Origin: a virus
IMG/VR virus record: IMGVR_UViG_3300025687_000378
Location: 1-21,778 of that record
Length of the DNA: 21,778 nt
Strand: one strand, 5' to 3'
Shown: positions 10,584 to 17,448 of the stretch, one piece after another
Layout: every line of letters begins with the position of its first letter
How positions within the stretch are numbered: position 1 is the first letter of the stretch
Notes under the pieces: model-generated
The model's input: only the letters and a program-made list of their open reading frames with translations
Database searches by the model: none
Told to the model about the DNA's origin: nothing
Program-made: the position numbers and the translations under genes

Positions 10584-11554
10584 ACATGTAGCCAGTAAGT
10601 TGTTTCGTTGTGTTTGTATCCAACACCCTCGACGTACTCGTCGTTACCCAGTATGGACAGCACTGATACTTTCTCCACAACATCTTCCGGTACGTCATCT
10701 GACTGAAAGGACTGCACGATCGGCGCACTACCATCCTTGAATGACATATAGACATCACCATTCCTGTACTCAGTGTCCACCGTGTGAACTACCTGCCGAC
10801 CAAATCGCTGTGCGATATTGACGAATTTCACAGGAAACTGTAGGTCGTGTTCACTCAGTATCTTCTCAGCATCTACCCATTCCGCAATTAGGTCACGGAA
10901 CGTAGGATCAGCGAACTCATACCCAGTGTTGAGCATGTGCCGAAACTCCTTGAAGATTGGTCTGTCTTTACTCACGTAGATGGAACCCACCAGCTTCTCC
11001 CGTGCGTCGGACTCGGCACGCTCGAACTTGCGTAAGTACTGGCGCATCCTATCGCCTGCTTCGCTACGCGACAGTGCTGCAACCTCGGTCGGATTCCAGC
11101 GGCGCAGATTCTTCTTCGCCTCACGCAGCATACGCTTCATGTCGTTACCTGCACGTGTGTGGTACGCATGGTTGTGTCGGGAATACCGCTCGTTGCTAAT
11201 CAGTCGGCTCTGCACTATGTACTTGTTTACCCCTGAGTTGTCAGGGCCATAGGCAATCTGACCGAGGATGAACTCGTCCTCCTCGTAGTACACGGACAAC
11301 ACGTCATAGTTTCTAGTCACGTAGTGGCCGAACGCAGGGCCGAACTTGATACCCCGCATCTGGCTGCGCAACTCACAAGCGAAGTCATACAACTCAATGC
11401 TGGTGATGTTCACACCATCCACGTCTGGTAACTCCGCGTATTGTAGAGGGGGCACCAACTGCTCTGCTAGTTTCTGCTGCATGTCAGCATGTAGCTTCCG
11501 GATATGCGCGACGGTTGTTTTTGTCGCTGAATTGTTTATTCCTACATTCATCAT
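10580..11554 (-). CDS. Conserved phage protein of unknown function (324 residues)
   Basis: Seen: a helical N-terminus (VAHIRKLHADMQQKLAEQL), an alpha/beta middle (GHYVTRNYDVLSVYYEEDEFILGQI), and a strongly basic helical stretch MKRMLREAKKNLRRWNPTEVAALSRSEAGDRM (about 138-169) that could contact DNA or RNA. The C-terminal half is mixed and ends in beta-like sequence. No catalytic motif is recognised. Palindrome copy 2 sits 12 nt before its ATG with AAGGAGA between them. It is coupled to the 87-residue gene and follows the VWA gene, so it may belong to the MoxR-VWA module. Confidence 0.75.
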   Translation of the reverse strand: MMNVGINNSATKTTVAHIRKLHADMQQKLAEQLVPPLQYAELPDVDGVNITSIELYDFACELRSQMRGIKFGPAFGHYVTRNYDVLSVYYEEDEFILGQIAYGPDNSGVNKYIVQSRLISNERYSRHNHAYHTRAGNDMKRMLREAKKNLRRWNPTEVAALSRSEAGDRMRQYLRKFERAESDAREKLVGSIYVSKDRPIFKEFRHMLNTGYEFADPTFRDLIAEWVDAEKILSEHDLQFPVKFVNIAQRFGRQVVHTVDTEYRNGDVYMSFKDGSAPIVQSFQSDDVPEDVVEKVSVLSILGNDEYVEGVGYKHNETTYWLHV

Positions 11555-11566
11555 CTCATTCTCCTT

Positions 11567-11583
11567 GTTATACGCCGTATAAC
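11567..11583. repeat. 17-bp palindrome, copy 2
   Basis: GTTATACGCCGTATAAC. It directly abuts the stop codon of the VWA gene (11584) and lies 12 nt before the next start, with AAGGAGA immediately after it on the leftward strand. Confidence 0.95.
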
Positions 11584-12762
11584 TTATCCGTTAATGTGTA
11601 CGTACTTACCCACAGTCGGCTTGGCGTGGGGATTACCTGCAACACACCACAGTAGTGGCTGCGTCCACTTACCCCATGTCGGCACGTAGCCATCAGTCAG
11701 CACCACCACAGCCTGCGCATTGATCTTGTGCTCAGTCATGTAGTCAGGTACGCACTGCGGGTGAGTGCCACCACCACCCCTCGGCTTAGTCGACTGGATC
11801 AACTTGTCCATGTTGGACGCGTCGTATGTCTCATCACCGGATACGCGGGTACCCCAATACAAGAGTCGCACTCGATTCGGCTTGACTGCATCGACGACAC
11901 CCTTCACCTCGGACAGAAACGTAGTCAACTCACGCTGTGCAATCGAGCCGGATGTATCGACAGCGATCACCAACTCGTCAACGGTCTCACTGATACCGGA
12001 TGGCATGTACACACCTGCACCTATGTATCTACGGTTGGGTCGTGCCCACGTAGAGTAATCACCACCTGTACATGTGCTGGTAATAAACTCACGTAGTGCT
12101 GCACGCCAGTCAACTTGTGGCTTGAGTAATGCGTCGATGTCACGTGTGGTCGCACCGTTGATCTTGCCTGCGGCCAGCGCACCTTGTCGGATGGCCTCGT
12201 CGATCTCACGCTCTAGTGCCTGTGCATCCTCGGCGCTCATCTCCTTGGCATCTTCCCAGCCGTGCTCGTCCATACCATCACCAACTGCTGTGTTGGATGA
12301 CCCATTGGTACTCTGTCCATCATCACGCAGTATCTTAAACACCTGTGCTGCAGTCATACCACGGAACCGCTCGTCCAGTAGTCCACCGTCAGGCATCTTG
12401 GCGAAGCCATCGGCGCAGTCGTCAGCGATCTTCTGGTTGATAACGTAGTCGCACGCCATGTTCGCAAGCTGGTTGTCCTCATCCCACAGCGCACGCCATG
12501 TGGTCAGGTGCTTGTACAGTTTGTGGTACGTCTCGTGCAACACAAGAAAGCGCAGTTCAGGATCTGTCAAATTATCGACAAACCCACGCCCAAACTTGTC
12601 ATCACGTCCGTTTGTATACGCGGTCTGCACGTCATCTGCGACAGTCTTCTCGCCGATCATCATCACACCGGCAAGTGCTACGTAGCGTGGGTCGCCCATG
12701 ATCTTGACCACAGCCTTACTCAGTCGCTGCTCAGCGGTCAGTTGTTTACCTATCATTAACAT
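11584..12762 (-). CDS. DUF2201-type predicted metallopeptidase with VWA domain
   Basis: 392 residues. Seen: HETYH at 76-80 inside LRFLVLHETYHKLYKH, followed by NMACDYVIN, the putative zinc-peptidase signature of the DUF2201 N-terminal family; an acidic, polar linker (about 145-200); and a VWA domain with the MIDAS motif DTSGS at 269-273, a Thr in GGGGTHPQ near 337 and LTDGY near 358. Such proteins pair with MoxR AAA+ ATPases, with the VWA part acting as adaptor or substrate binder. Here the MoxR gene is directly upstream (copy 3 of the palindrome between). The start at 12762 has AGGAGA. It may remodel or cleave a phage or host protein. Both the peptidase and MIDAS residues look intact. Confidence 0.87.
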   Translation of the reverse strand: MLMIGKQLTAEQRLSKAVVKIMGDPRYVALAGVMMIGEKTVADDVQTAYTNGRDDKFGRGFVDNLTDPELRFLVLHETYHKLYKHLTTWRALWDEDNQLANMACDYVINQKIADDCADGFAKMPDGGLLDERFRGMTAAQVFKILRDDGQSTNGSSNTAVGDGMDEHGWEDAKEMSAEDAQALEREIDEAIRQGALAAGKINGATTRDIDALLKPQVDWRAALREFITSTCTGGDYSTWARPNRRYIGAGVYMPSGISETVDELVIAVDTSGSIAQRELTTFLSEVKGVVDAVKPNRVRLLYWGTRVSGDETYDASNMDKLIQSTKPRGGGGTHPQCVPDYMTEHKINAQAVVVLTDGYVPTWGKWTQPLLWCVAGNPHAKPTVGKYVHING

Positions 12763-12773
12763 AACGATCTCCT

Positions 12774-12790
12774 GTTATACGGCGTATAAC
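12774..12790. repeat. 17-bp palindrome, copy 3
   Basis: GTTATACGGCGTATAAC. It directly abuts the stop codon of the MoxR gene (12791) and lies 11 nt before the VWA gene start. Confidence 0.95.
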
Positions 12791-13882
12791 TCACACCTTG
12801 TCGGCTGCGAACATGTAGTTGTTCTGGCGTGCCCAATCCGTGAACTTGCGGTTGTTCATCACCATCGCGCGTTTGCTGTACTTCTCATCCTTCACGCCGT
12901 TGGCGAACATACCCTGTGCCTCTGCATCGAGACGTGGCATGTAGTCCATCCACGCATCAACCCATGAGTTGTCAAGCGCACCCATCGTGCGGTACACCAC
13001 CATGCACACAGCAGCGGGAGACGTCGGCACCTTCGCACCCATCGGGTCGGTCTTGATTGACTCAAGTGTGGGTAGCTGGTCGAGCATGCGCACGTATGCC
13101 ATCAGGTCAGTCGCACCACGTTCACCGATTGTTCCGATCAGCGCAGCAGTCAGCGTCATGTCGTCCATGTGCTCACGCATCCACAACAGGTCAGACGCGG
13201 CGTGCATTGATCTCGGCGTAGTGCACGCGAGACGGTCGGCTGCCCGTGGGTGGTTGATGTACGGATTCTCGTCAGGGTCAGACACCTCCTCGTATGACTG
13301 GAATATCTGCGGGTAATCCTTGGAGAATGACAACACAGCAGGGTGCAGGTTGTGGTTGATGCCGTACTCGATGAACTCACGGCTACTCACATTGCGCAGC
13401 TTGACCACAATAATGCGGTTGCGTGCGTGTGGTGGCACCACGTCGCCCAGTCCCTCACTGCCGAGGTTAGTGGTCGCAAAGATTACGCTGTCAGGGTGCA
13501 GTGTGTAGCTACCGATCTTGCGCTCCAACATCAGACGCAGCAGGGCGTTCTTCACCGCAGGGTTGGCCTTGCCGTACTCGTCGATCATCAGCGCAATCGG
13601 CTTGTCGATGTGCACACCCAACTCCTCGTTGGTCAGGTAGGTCACGAACCCAGTGCCATCATCTAACTTGCTAATGTTTGGGATCGTGATGTCACCCAAG
13701 TCCTTGGTTGTCGCGTCGAAATACACGGGGGTCAGCCCAGTCTCCTCGGCAATGTCCCACAGCATGGATGATTTGCCGTTACCCATCGGGCCTTGCACGA
13801 GCACCGTGCGCTTGTGGCCTACGGATTGAATCAGGTTCTTGCACTGGTCGAGGTTAAGTGCATACATGTCGGTCGTTTTCAT
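12791..13882 (-). CDS. MoxR-type AAA+ ATPase
   Basis: 363 residues. Seen: GPMGNGKSS at 31-39 (Walker A), LMIDEYGKA at 98-106 (Walker B), ATTNLGSEGLGD from 136 (sensor 1 region), PPHARNR (arginine finger area) and a C-terminal helical lid region. The order and the DEYGKANPAVKNALLRLMLE stretch match MoxR/CobS-like ATPases. These act with VWA proteins to load metals or mature protein complexes. Here the next gene downstream is a VWA protein and the gene before is DUF3150-like, a known kind of three-gene neighbourhood. The start at 13882 follows copy 4 of the palindrome and AAGGAGA. Energy-driven remodelling of an unknown target is the likely role. Confidence 0.92.
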   Translation of the reverse strand: MKTTDMYALNLDQCKNLIQSVGHKRTVLVQGPMGNGKSSMLWDIAEETGLTPVYFDATTKDLGDITIPNISKLDDGTGFVTYLTNEELGVHIDKPIALMIDEYGKANPAVKNALLRLMLERKIGSYTLHPDSVIFATTNLGSEGLGDVVPPHARNRIIVVKLRNVSSREFIEYGINHNLHPAVLSFSKDYPQIFQSYEEVSDPDENPYINHPRAADRLACTTPRSMHAASDLLWMREHMDDMTLTAALIGTIGERGATDLMAYVRMLDQLPTLESIKTDPMGAKVPTSPAAVCMVVYRTMGALDNSWVDAWMDYMPRLDAEAQGMFANGVKDEKYSKRAMVMNNRKFTDWARQNNYMFAADKV

Positions 13883-13894
13883 ATCAATCTCCTT

Positions 13895-13911
13895 GTTATA
13901 CTGTGTATAAC
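13895..13911. repeat. 17-bp palindrome, copy 4
   Basis: GTTATACTGTGTATAAC, 12 nt before the MoxR start. Its centre TGT is the most divergent, but both 7-nt arms are intact. Confidence 0.95.
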
Positions 13912-13942
13912 ATCTGGTTGTAAGTAAGTGAGTTTTGTGGTT

Positions 13943-14914
13943 TTACATATCAAGTGATGGCAGCGCAGCGATGGCCTCATCGACTGCACGCTTAGTTGTC
14001 GCACGCAGGTATGAGTCCTCACGTAGTGCTTCTGGTGTTACACCGCGCAGGGTATCCTCCAACTTGGCACGCATGGCTTCCATCTGGGTGTCGTGCGTCA
14101 CGTTACACACCGACAACAACTCCACGATGTCGAGCACGTTGTCCACCAGTGAGTCACGGAAAATCTTTTTGTTCTCGTCGGTCTGGTAGTCGAGTCGCTC
14201 GGACATTTTTGCCAGTGCTGTATGTGCACGTTTCCACACGTCACCCATCGCGTTCGCTAATTGATCCGCGTAGTACGACTGATAGTGCGTGGTGAGTTGT
14301 TCTGCTGCGTCATTGCCCACGTCCACGCGGAAGTCTCCAGCTTCTGGCAGCGGCATGTAATTCATCCGGAACTTGAACTTGTGCTCCAGCGAATCACGCG
14401 ACGGGTACTCGTCAGGATTAAATAACCCCCCAAGTTTTGTGTGTACCTGCGCGATCGACCAGTCGTATGAGTCGAGGAACTGCGCAACTAAGTCCTCGTA
14501 CTCCTGCTGCAACGCGGTCATCTGCTCTTGGTACTTGAAGAACTGCGCTGTCGGTAGTAGTCGCAACCCCGTGTCAGACCACGGCATTGTCATCGCATAG
14601 TGCACGTTGCGTGCGTTGGCCGTGAACTTCTGCACTGCGCTCAATTCGGCACTGTCGCCAAGCAGTTTCTTGTTCACCGTGGCAATGCCTGCGTCTGCGT
14701 GGTTACTTGCCACCACATCTTTACTCGCGCGCTTGTCCAGCTTGCGCCCTGTCCACGTCGAGATGGACAACTCCACCAGCATGGCCGCACTGCTGATCGA
14801 TGGCACACTGATCTCTGGTGCCTGTGCGGTTGGGTTCACACTCGGTTGCGTGTGGTTGATGTCGTATACGTTGTTCACGTGTGTGTTGTTACTCAATGAA
14901 ACAGTAGTGTTCAT
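13943..14914 (-). CDS. DUF3150-like protein accompanying MoxR/VWA
   Basis: 323 residues. Seen: ISSAAMLVELSISTWTGRKLDKRASKDV at about 40-67, followed by a helical region (ARNVHYAMTMPWSDTGLRLLP) and MNYMPLPEAGDFRVDVGNDA near 190, then long helices to the end. The start and order match my memory of DUF3150-type proteins, found next to MoxR ATPases and VWA proteins in proteobacteria and phages. No enzymatic motif is known. The start at 14914 follows copy 5 of the palindrome and AAGGAGA. It is the first gene after the consensus promoter at 15008-15036. It probably forms one complex with the MoxR and VWA proteins; that link is inferred from position. Confidence 0.7.
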   Translation of the reverse strand: MNTTVSLSNNTHVNNVYDINHTQPSVNPTAQAPEISVPSISSAAMLVELSISTWTGRKLDKRASKDVVASNHADAGIATVNKKLLGDSAELSAVQKFTANARNVHYAMTMPWSDTGLRLLPTAQFFKYQEQMTALQQEYEDLVAQFLDSYDWSIAQVHTKLGGLFNPDEYPSRDSLEHKFKFRMNYMPLPEAGDFRVDVGNDAAEQLTTHYQSYYADQLANAMGDVWKRAHTALAKMSERLDYQTDENKKIFRDSLVDNVLDIVELLSVCNVTHDTQMEAMRAKLEDTLRGVTPEALREDSYLRATTKRAVDEAIAALPSLDM

Positions 14915-14926
14915 GTCGTTCTCCTT

Positions 14927-14943
14927 GTTATACGGCGTATAAC
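14927..14943. repeat. 17-bp palindrome, copy 5
   Basis: GTTATACGGCGTATAAC, 12 nt before the DUF3150-like gene start. It lies inside the leader of the transcript from the promoter at 15008-15036. Confidence 0.95.
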
Positions 14944-14977
14944 GTAGTTTCTGGGTGTGCCGATGGCACTGGCGTAT

Positions 14978-14999
14978 GTGTGAGAGGGTTCTCTCAGCA
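14978..14999 (-). other. Hairpin at the 5' end of the transcript
   Basis: Leftward TGAGAG-AACC-CTCTCA with flanking GTG/CAC. It begins within a few bases of the start expected from the promoter at 15008-15036. It could protect the mRNA 5' end. Confidence 0.6.
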
Positions 15000-15007
15000 C
15001 TGTGTAT

Positions 15008-15036
15008 ATTATACTAAACGTAGTATCTAATGTCAA
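15008..15036 (-). promoter_or_regulatory. Consensus sigma-70 promoter, leftward
   Basis: TTGACA (15031-15036), 17-nt spacer, TATAAT (15008-15013): a perfect match. The bases before the -35 (ACTAC) also precede the promoter at 16394-16422. It drives the DUF3150-like, MoxR, VWA and following genes down to the terminator at 10278-10304. Confidence 0.92.
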
Positions 15037-15063
15037 GTAGTTATATCTGGTGGTACTCTGCGT

Positions 15064-15414
15064 TCACGCGTCCATCACCACGGGCACGATGTTCAGTGCG
15101 TACGCAGTCCGGTCGATGCCGCATATTGTCACGCCCATCACATCAGTCCGTTCTAGGATCAACGCCTCTATCTGCTCCACCGTCGGGTTGTATGTGAACT
15201 CTAAGTCGCACTCCCCTGTGTATCCGTCGGACAGAATGTACGGTGCGAACTCATGGTGCCTGTCGTGTGGCACGAGGTACTCCTGTGCCAGCAGCTTCTC
15301 GCTCACGGCATACGCAGCCCACTCGGGTCGCGAATACGCACCCAGTATTGCCACGTTCTGCATCAATACCCACACGATCGGGTTCTTGTCTGTTGTGTTC
15401 ATCTCGTTTGTCAT
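15064..15414 (-). CDS. Hypothetical phage protein
   Basis: 116 residues. Seen: a beta-like start (NPIVWVLMQNVAILGAYS), a helix EWAAYAVSEKLLAQEYLVP, then TVEQIEALILERTDVMGV and a short final strand region. It looks like a small alpha/beta fold; no family or active site is recognised. The start at 15414 follows copy 6 of the palindrome with AAGGAGA. It ends shortly before the strong promoter at 15008-15036, so it belongs to the earlier short operon from the promoter at 16394-16422. Confidence 0.7.
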   Translation of the reverse strand: MTNEMNTTDKNPIVWVLMQNVAILGAYSRPEWAAYAVSEKLLAQEYLVPHDRHHEFAPYILSDGYTGECDLEFTYNPTVEQIEALILERTDVMGVTICGIDRTAYALNIVPVVMDA

Positions 15415-15426
15415 CTCAGTCTCCTT

Positions 15427-15443
15427 GTTATACGGCGTATAAC
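15427..15443. repeat. 17-bp palindrome, copy 6
   Basis: GTTATACGGCGTATAAC. Read leftward, TTATACGCCGTATAA encodes Leu-Tyr-Ala-Val-stop, the end of the 188-residue gene. The next start is 12 nt on. Confidence 0.95.
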
Positions 15444-15994
15444 ATCTCGGTTAGCCACTCAGGGCGGGGGCGTTTTGTGTAGAACAAGATGTTGGCCTTG
15501 TCATTCACGTAGTACCTGCGGTAGCTGGTCACGGCATCCTCCACCGCCGCGTCGAGCGAGTCGCCCTCCATGCGCACGCAGTGCCCGACCTTGTACTCAT
15601 CTGGCATAGCCAGTGCGAACGGTGTCATACCGTGTCTGTCTTTGAGTTTTTCTGGTGTTTTAGCCACGATTTTGTGCAGCTTCTGGAACGTCAAGTGCTC
15701 CTTGTTGTAGCGGTATGTGTACTCACCCGCTAAGGCATAAAAGTGTCGCACCAGCCATCCGTAGTTTTCGGCACTGCGTCCAGCCCACAATGTGCACGGG
15801 TGGTGTATGTGCGTGGGTCGGTATAAGAGTGCATCGAGTGCTTGGTCTGCTGGGTTGTTTTTGTCGAACATACTGTACGCACGCTGGATGGTACTCAGCA
15901 TCTGTCCGGTTTCTAACGTCATTTTCACTACGTGCTTATCGCACTGCATCTGGGCAGCACGCACGGGGTCACGGTCAAGTGCAAAGATATTCAC
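15428..15994 (-). CDS. Conserved phage protein (MNIFxLDxDPxxAAQxxCDKHVVKM family)
   Basis: 188 residues from a GTG at 15994 with AGGAGA upstream. Seen: MNIFALDRDPVRAAQMQCDKHVVKMTLETGQMLS at the start, HIHHPCTLWAGRSAENYGWL near 61-81, and TPFALAMPDEYKV then YRRYYVNDKANILFYTKR near the end. The conserved Asp, Cys, His, Lys and HHPC residues look like an active or metal site. This family is widespread in phages and I know no proven function; a DNA-repair glycosylase has been suggested by some annotations but I cannot support it here. Its last codons and stop lie within palindrome copy 6, and copy 7 lies before its start. Confidence 0.8.
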   Translation of the reverse strand: MNIFALDRDPVRAAQMQCDKHVVKMTLETGQMLSTIQRAYSMFDKNNPADQALDALLYRPTHIHHPCTLWAGRSAENYGWLVRHFYALAGEYTYRYNKEHLTFQKLHKIVAKTPEKLKDRHGMTPFALAMPDEYKVGHCVRMEGDSLDAAVEDAVTSYRRYYVNDKANILFYTKRPRPEWLTEMLYAV

Positions 15995-16013
15995 GTTGTT
16001 CTCCTGTTATCTT

Positions 16014-16030
16014 GTTATACGCTGTATAAC
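16014..16030. repeat. 17-bp palindrome, copy 7
   Basis: GTTATACGCTGTATAAC, 19 nt before the GTG start of the 188-residue gene and 6 nt after the stop of the previous gene. Confidence 0.92.
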
Positions 16031-16036
16031 TGCAAT

Positions 16037-16273
16037 TTAGATGTTGGCACCCATCGCACGCAGTCGAGAGCGCGTGGTGCGCGTCGGCCAGTCGGCGAGT
16101 GTGGTGTGATTCACGGTGGGTTGTCCGGTGTAGCTGTGCACATCGGCAATGTGATTACCGAATAAATACACAGCGACGCGTTCGGCATCAATCGGCTTTA
16201 CCTCGGTGTTGTCTTTACGCCATGCGGTGTGTGCATGGATGGCTTGCATCATGTCGCGTTCGATCTTTCTCAT
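16037..16273 (-). CDS. Conserved small phage protein, unknown function
   Basis: 78 residues. Seen: RKIERDMMQAIHAHTAWRKDNTEV (helix), RVAVYLFGNHIADV (strands), and TLADWPTRTTRSRLRAMGA near the end. This small family ('W..gNTeV....v.lhGn.Ia......tlagWpT.tTrsRLnAlg') recurs in phages and plasmids with unknown function. The start at 16273 has AGGAGA; palindrome copy 8 lies 39 nt upstream. It is the first gene after the promoter at 16394-16422, so it is likely an early gene. Confidence 0.8.
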   Translation of the reverse strand: MRKIERDMMQAIHAHTAWRKDNTEVKPIDAERVAVYLFGNHIADVHSYTGQPTVNHTTLADWPTRTTRSRLRAMGANI

Positions 16274-16312
16274 GTCGTTCTCCTGTTGTGTGTGGTGTTG
16301 GCAGGAGACGGT

Positions 16313-16329
16313 GTTATACGGCGTATAAC
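16313..16329. repeat. 17-bp palindrome, copy 8
   Basis: GTTATACGGCGTATAAC, in the leader of the transcript from the promoter at 16394-16422 and 39 nt before the first gene of that operon. Confidence 0.95.
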
Positions 16330-16344
16330 AGAGCGGGGACTAGG

Positions 16345-16360
16345 ACGCTCCACAGAGCGT
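16345..16360 (-). other. Leader hairpin after the first leftward promoter
   Basis: ACGCTC-TGTG-GAGCGT, a perfect 6-bp stem about 27 nt into the predicted transcript. Confidence 0.5.
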
Positions 16361-16393
16361 ACACGCCGAGCCCATCTCCCACCAACAAGATAT

Positions 16394-16422
16394 ATTATAC
16401 GGTATTTTGAGTTCTGTGTCAA
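16394..16422 (-). promoter_or_regulatory. Consensus sigma-70 promoter, first leftward promoter
   Basis: TTGACA (16417-16422), 17-nt spacer, TATAAT (16394-16399). The -10 context CCGTATAA matches one half-site of the 17-bp palindrome. It shares ACTACTTGACA with the promoter at 15008-15036. Confidence 0.92.
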
Positions 16423-16429
16423 GTAGTGA

Positions 16430-16960
16430 AGTTTCGTGTTACTGGGTGTGGAGAAGTGTAATGTTCCGCAAAGTTCTGTAATGTACCGCAAATGTTCCGT
16501 TACGTGGGTCTGTAAGTGCATGAAATTAAAACTTTGTTCTAATGTTCGCTTTCAAAAACCGAGGGGGGGTCTACGGAAATCTGCGGGGCGAAAAACGCGA
16601 AAAGGTACAAACGTCGGGGGCCGCGCAGCGACTGAAAATTATGTCTCTACCCTTTTTTTCCAAGAAAAGGAACATTAGGTAAGTATGTAAAGAATAGATA
16701 TAAATAGATAATATATGATAGATAAATAAATACATAATTCTAAACAATCGCTGGCTGCAGATCACCAAACTGCACGAAACTGCAATGTACCTTTTGTGAT
16801 TTTGAAAACGGAACATTAGGAACATTACACCTGTGCATAAATACGAAAACATGTAGAACTATCAATGACTTAGTGTAAAACAGGGTCTGAACCAAAAAGG
16901 AACAAAAGAAAGGTACATTAGACGCCACGCTGCTCGTGATAACTGGCATCAGTGTGCAAA
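16430..16960. other. Candidate replication origin: GGWACATTA repeats around an AT-rich tract
   Basis: No convincing gene is present. TAATGTTCC-like copies at 16459, 16479, 16491 (partial) and 16540 face GGAACATTA-like copies at 16669, 16810, 16819 (the last two in direct tandem) and 16912; another AATGTACC is at 16784. The first two copies sit in a 16-base direct repeat with a 20-nt step (16457-16472, 16477-16492). Between them, 16678-16745 is nearly all A and T, suitable for strand opening. Iterons plus an AT-rich element at the divergence of leftward and rightward arms fit an origin. No binding protein is identified. Confidence 0.5.
16928..16951 (+). repeat. 24-bp direct repeat, left copy (flanks HNH gene)
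   Basis: Begins CGCTGCTCGTG and ends AACTGGCATCA. It matches 17425-17448 at 23 of 24 positions; the difference is A versus G at position 12. Confidence 0.85.
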
Positions 16961-16967
16961 TTAGGGG

Positions 16968-16996
16968 TTGACAGGGGTGATTTTTTAGTTTAATCT
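16968..16996 (+). promoter_or_regulatory. Probable promoter for the HNH gene
   Basis: TTGACA (16968-16973), 17-nt spacer, TAATCT (16991-16996); TTTAAT at 15 nt is an alternative -10. It is the only rightward TTGACA-type promoter before the HNH start. Confidence 0.55.
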
Positions 16997-17013
16997 GCGG
17001 TCTTCCCGCAGAT
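16993..17013 (+). other. Hairpin in the HNH leader
   Basis: ATCTGCGG (16993-17000) pairs with CCGCAGAT (17006-17013) around TCTTC. It sits at or next to the expected transcript start and just before the GGAGAG ribosome site. Confidence 0.65.
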
Positions 17014-17026
17014 CGCGGAGAGAGCG

Positions 17027-17332
17027 ATGCGATTCAAGTTATCTCAACATTGGTATACAAAGCACCGTGCGTTGGTGCTAGAACGTGATGGGCGGGTTTG
17101 CCATTACTGTGGTAAGGCATTACCACTTAAAAGTTCGGCTTGTTTGGATCATGTTGTGCCTAGGTCGAAAGGTGGTAGCGACGATCCGGATAATTTAGTA
17201 GTGGCCTGCAAACGGTGTAATACACAGAAAGGTAACGCCGATTTGGGTGTGTATATCGCCAGACGTTTGGCGCATATAGATCGGGAGCGCAAGCGATTAC
17301 TAGAACTCGCCGAGTGCTTACCTGAAGATTGA
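17027..17332 (+). CDS. HNH endonuclease next to the terminase genes
   Basis: 101 residues. Seen: VCHYCGKALP near 24-33, CLDHVVPRSKGGSDDPDNLVVACKRCNTQKGN at about 39-70: two CxxC pairs for structural zinc, the DH catalytic pair and the final N of the HNH motif. This is the McrA-like free-standing HNH type. Phages with this kind of HNH near terminase genes may use it to help cut DNA for packaging; alternatively it is a homing or selfish nuclease. The start at 17027 has GGAGAG. It is bracketed by 24-bp direct repeats (16928, 17425) and has palindrome copies 9 and 10 downstream, so it might be a separate insertion. Confidence 0.9.
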   Translation: MRFKLSQHWYTKHRALVLERDGRVCHYCGKALPLKSSACLDHVVPRSKGGSDDPDNLVVACKRCNTQKGNADLGVYIARRLAHIDRERKRLLELAECLPED

Positions 17333-17335
17333 CTT

Positions 17336-17352
17336 GTTATACGCTGTATAAC
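17336..17352. repeat. 17-bp palindrome, copy 9
   Basis: GTTATACGCTGTATAAC, 3 nt after the HNH stop codon. No start codon follows on either strand at the usual distance. Confidence 0.92.
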
Positions 17353-17424
17353 AACGCAATAGCTCGTCCCACTTCACTTTCATCCTTGCCCGAGTCCGTG
17401 CCGATTCCTGTGCGTTTCGCCCGC

Positions 17425-17448
17425 CGCTGCTCGTGGTAACTGGCATCA
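17425..17448 (+). repeat. 24-bp direct repeat, right copy
   Basis: 23 of 24 bases match 16928-16951. Together they enclose the HNH gene, its promoter and palindrome copy 9. Confidence 0.85.

Noticed and set aside
11567-16329. Each palindrome acting as its own promoter (TATAAC as -10)
   Set aside because: I checked upstream of several copies and found no consistent -35 at 16-18 nt; the real consensus promoters are at 15008 and 16394.
16436-16678. A rightward open frame of about 80 codons in the same region
   Set aside because: It reads through the repeats, has no family-like sequence and no clear ribosome site.
16571-16852. A leftward open frame over the AT-rich tract
   Set aside because: The protein is low-complexity, rich in Phe, Tyr and Ile, with no good ribosome site, and covers the candidate origin repeats.
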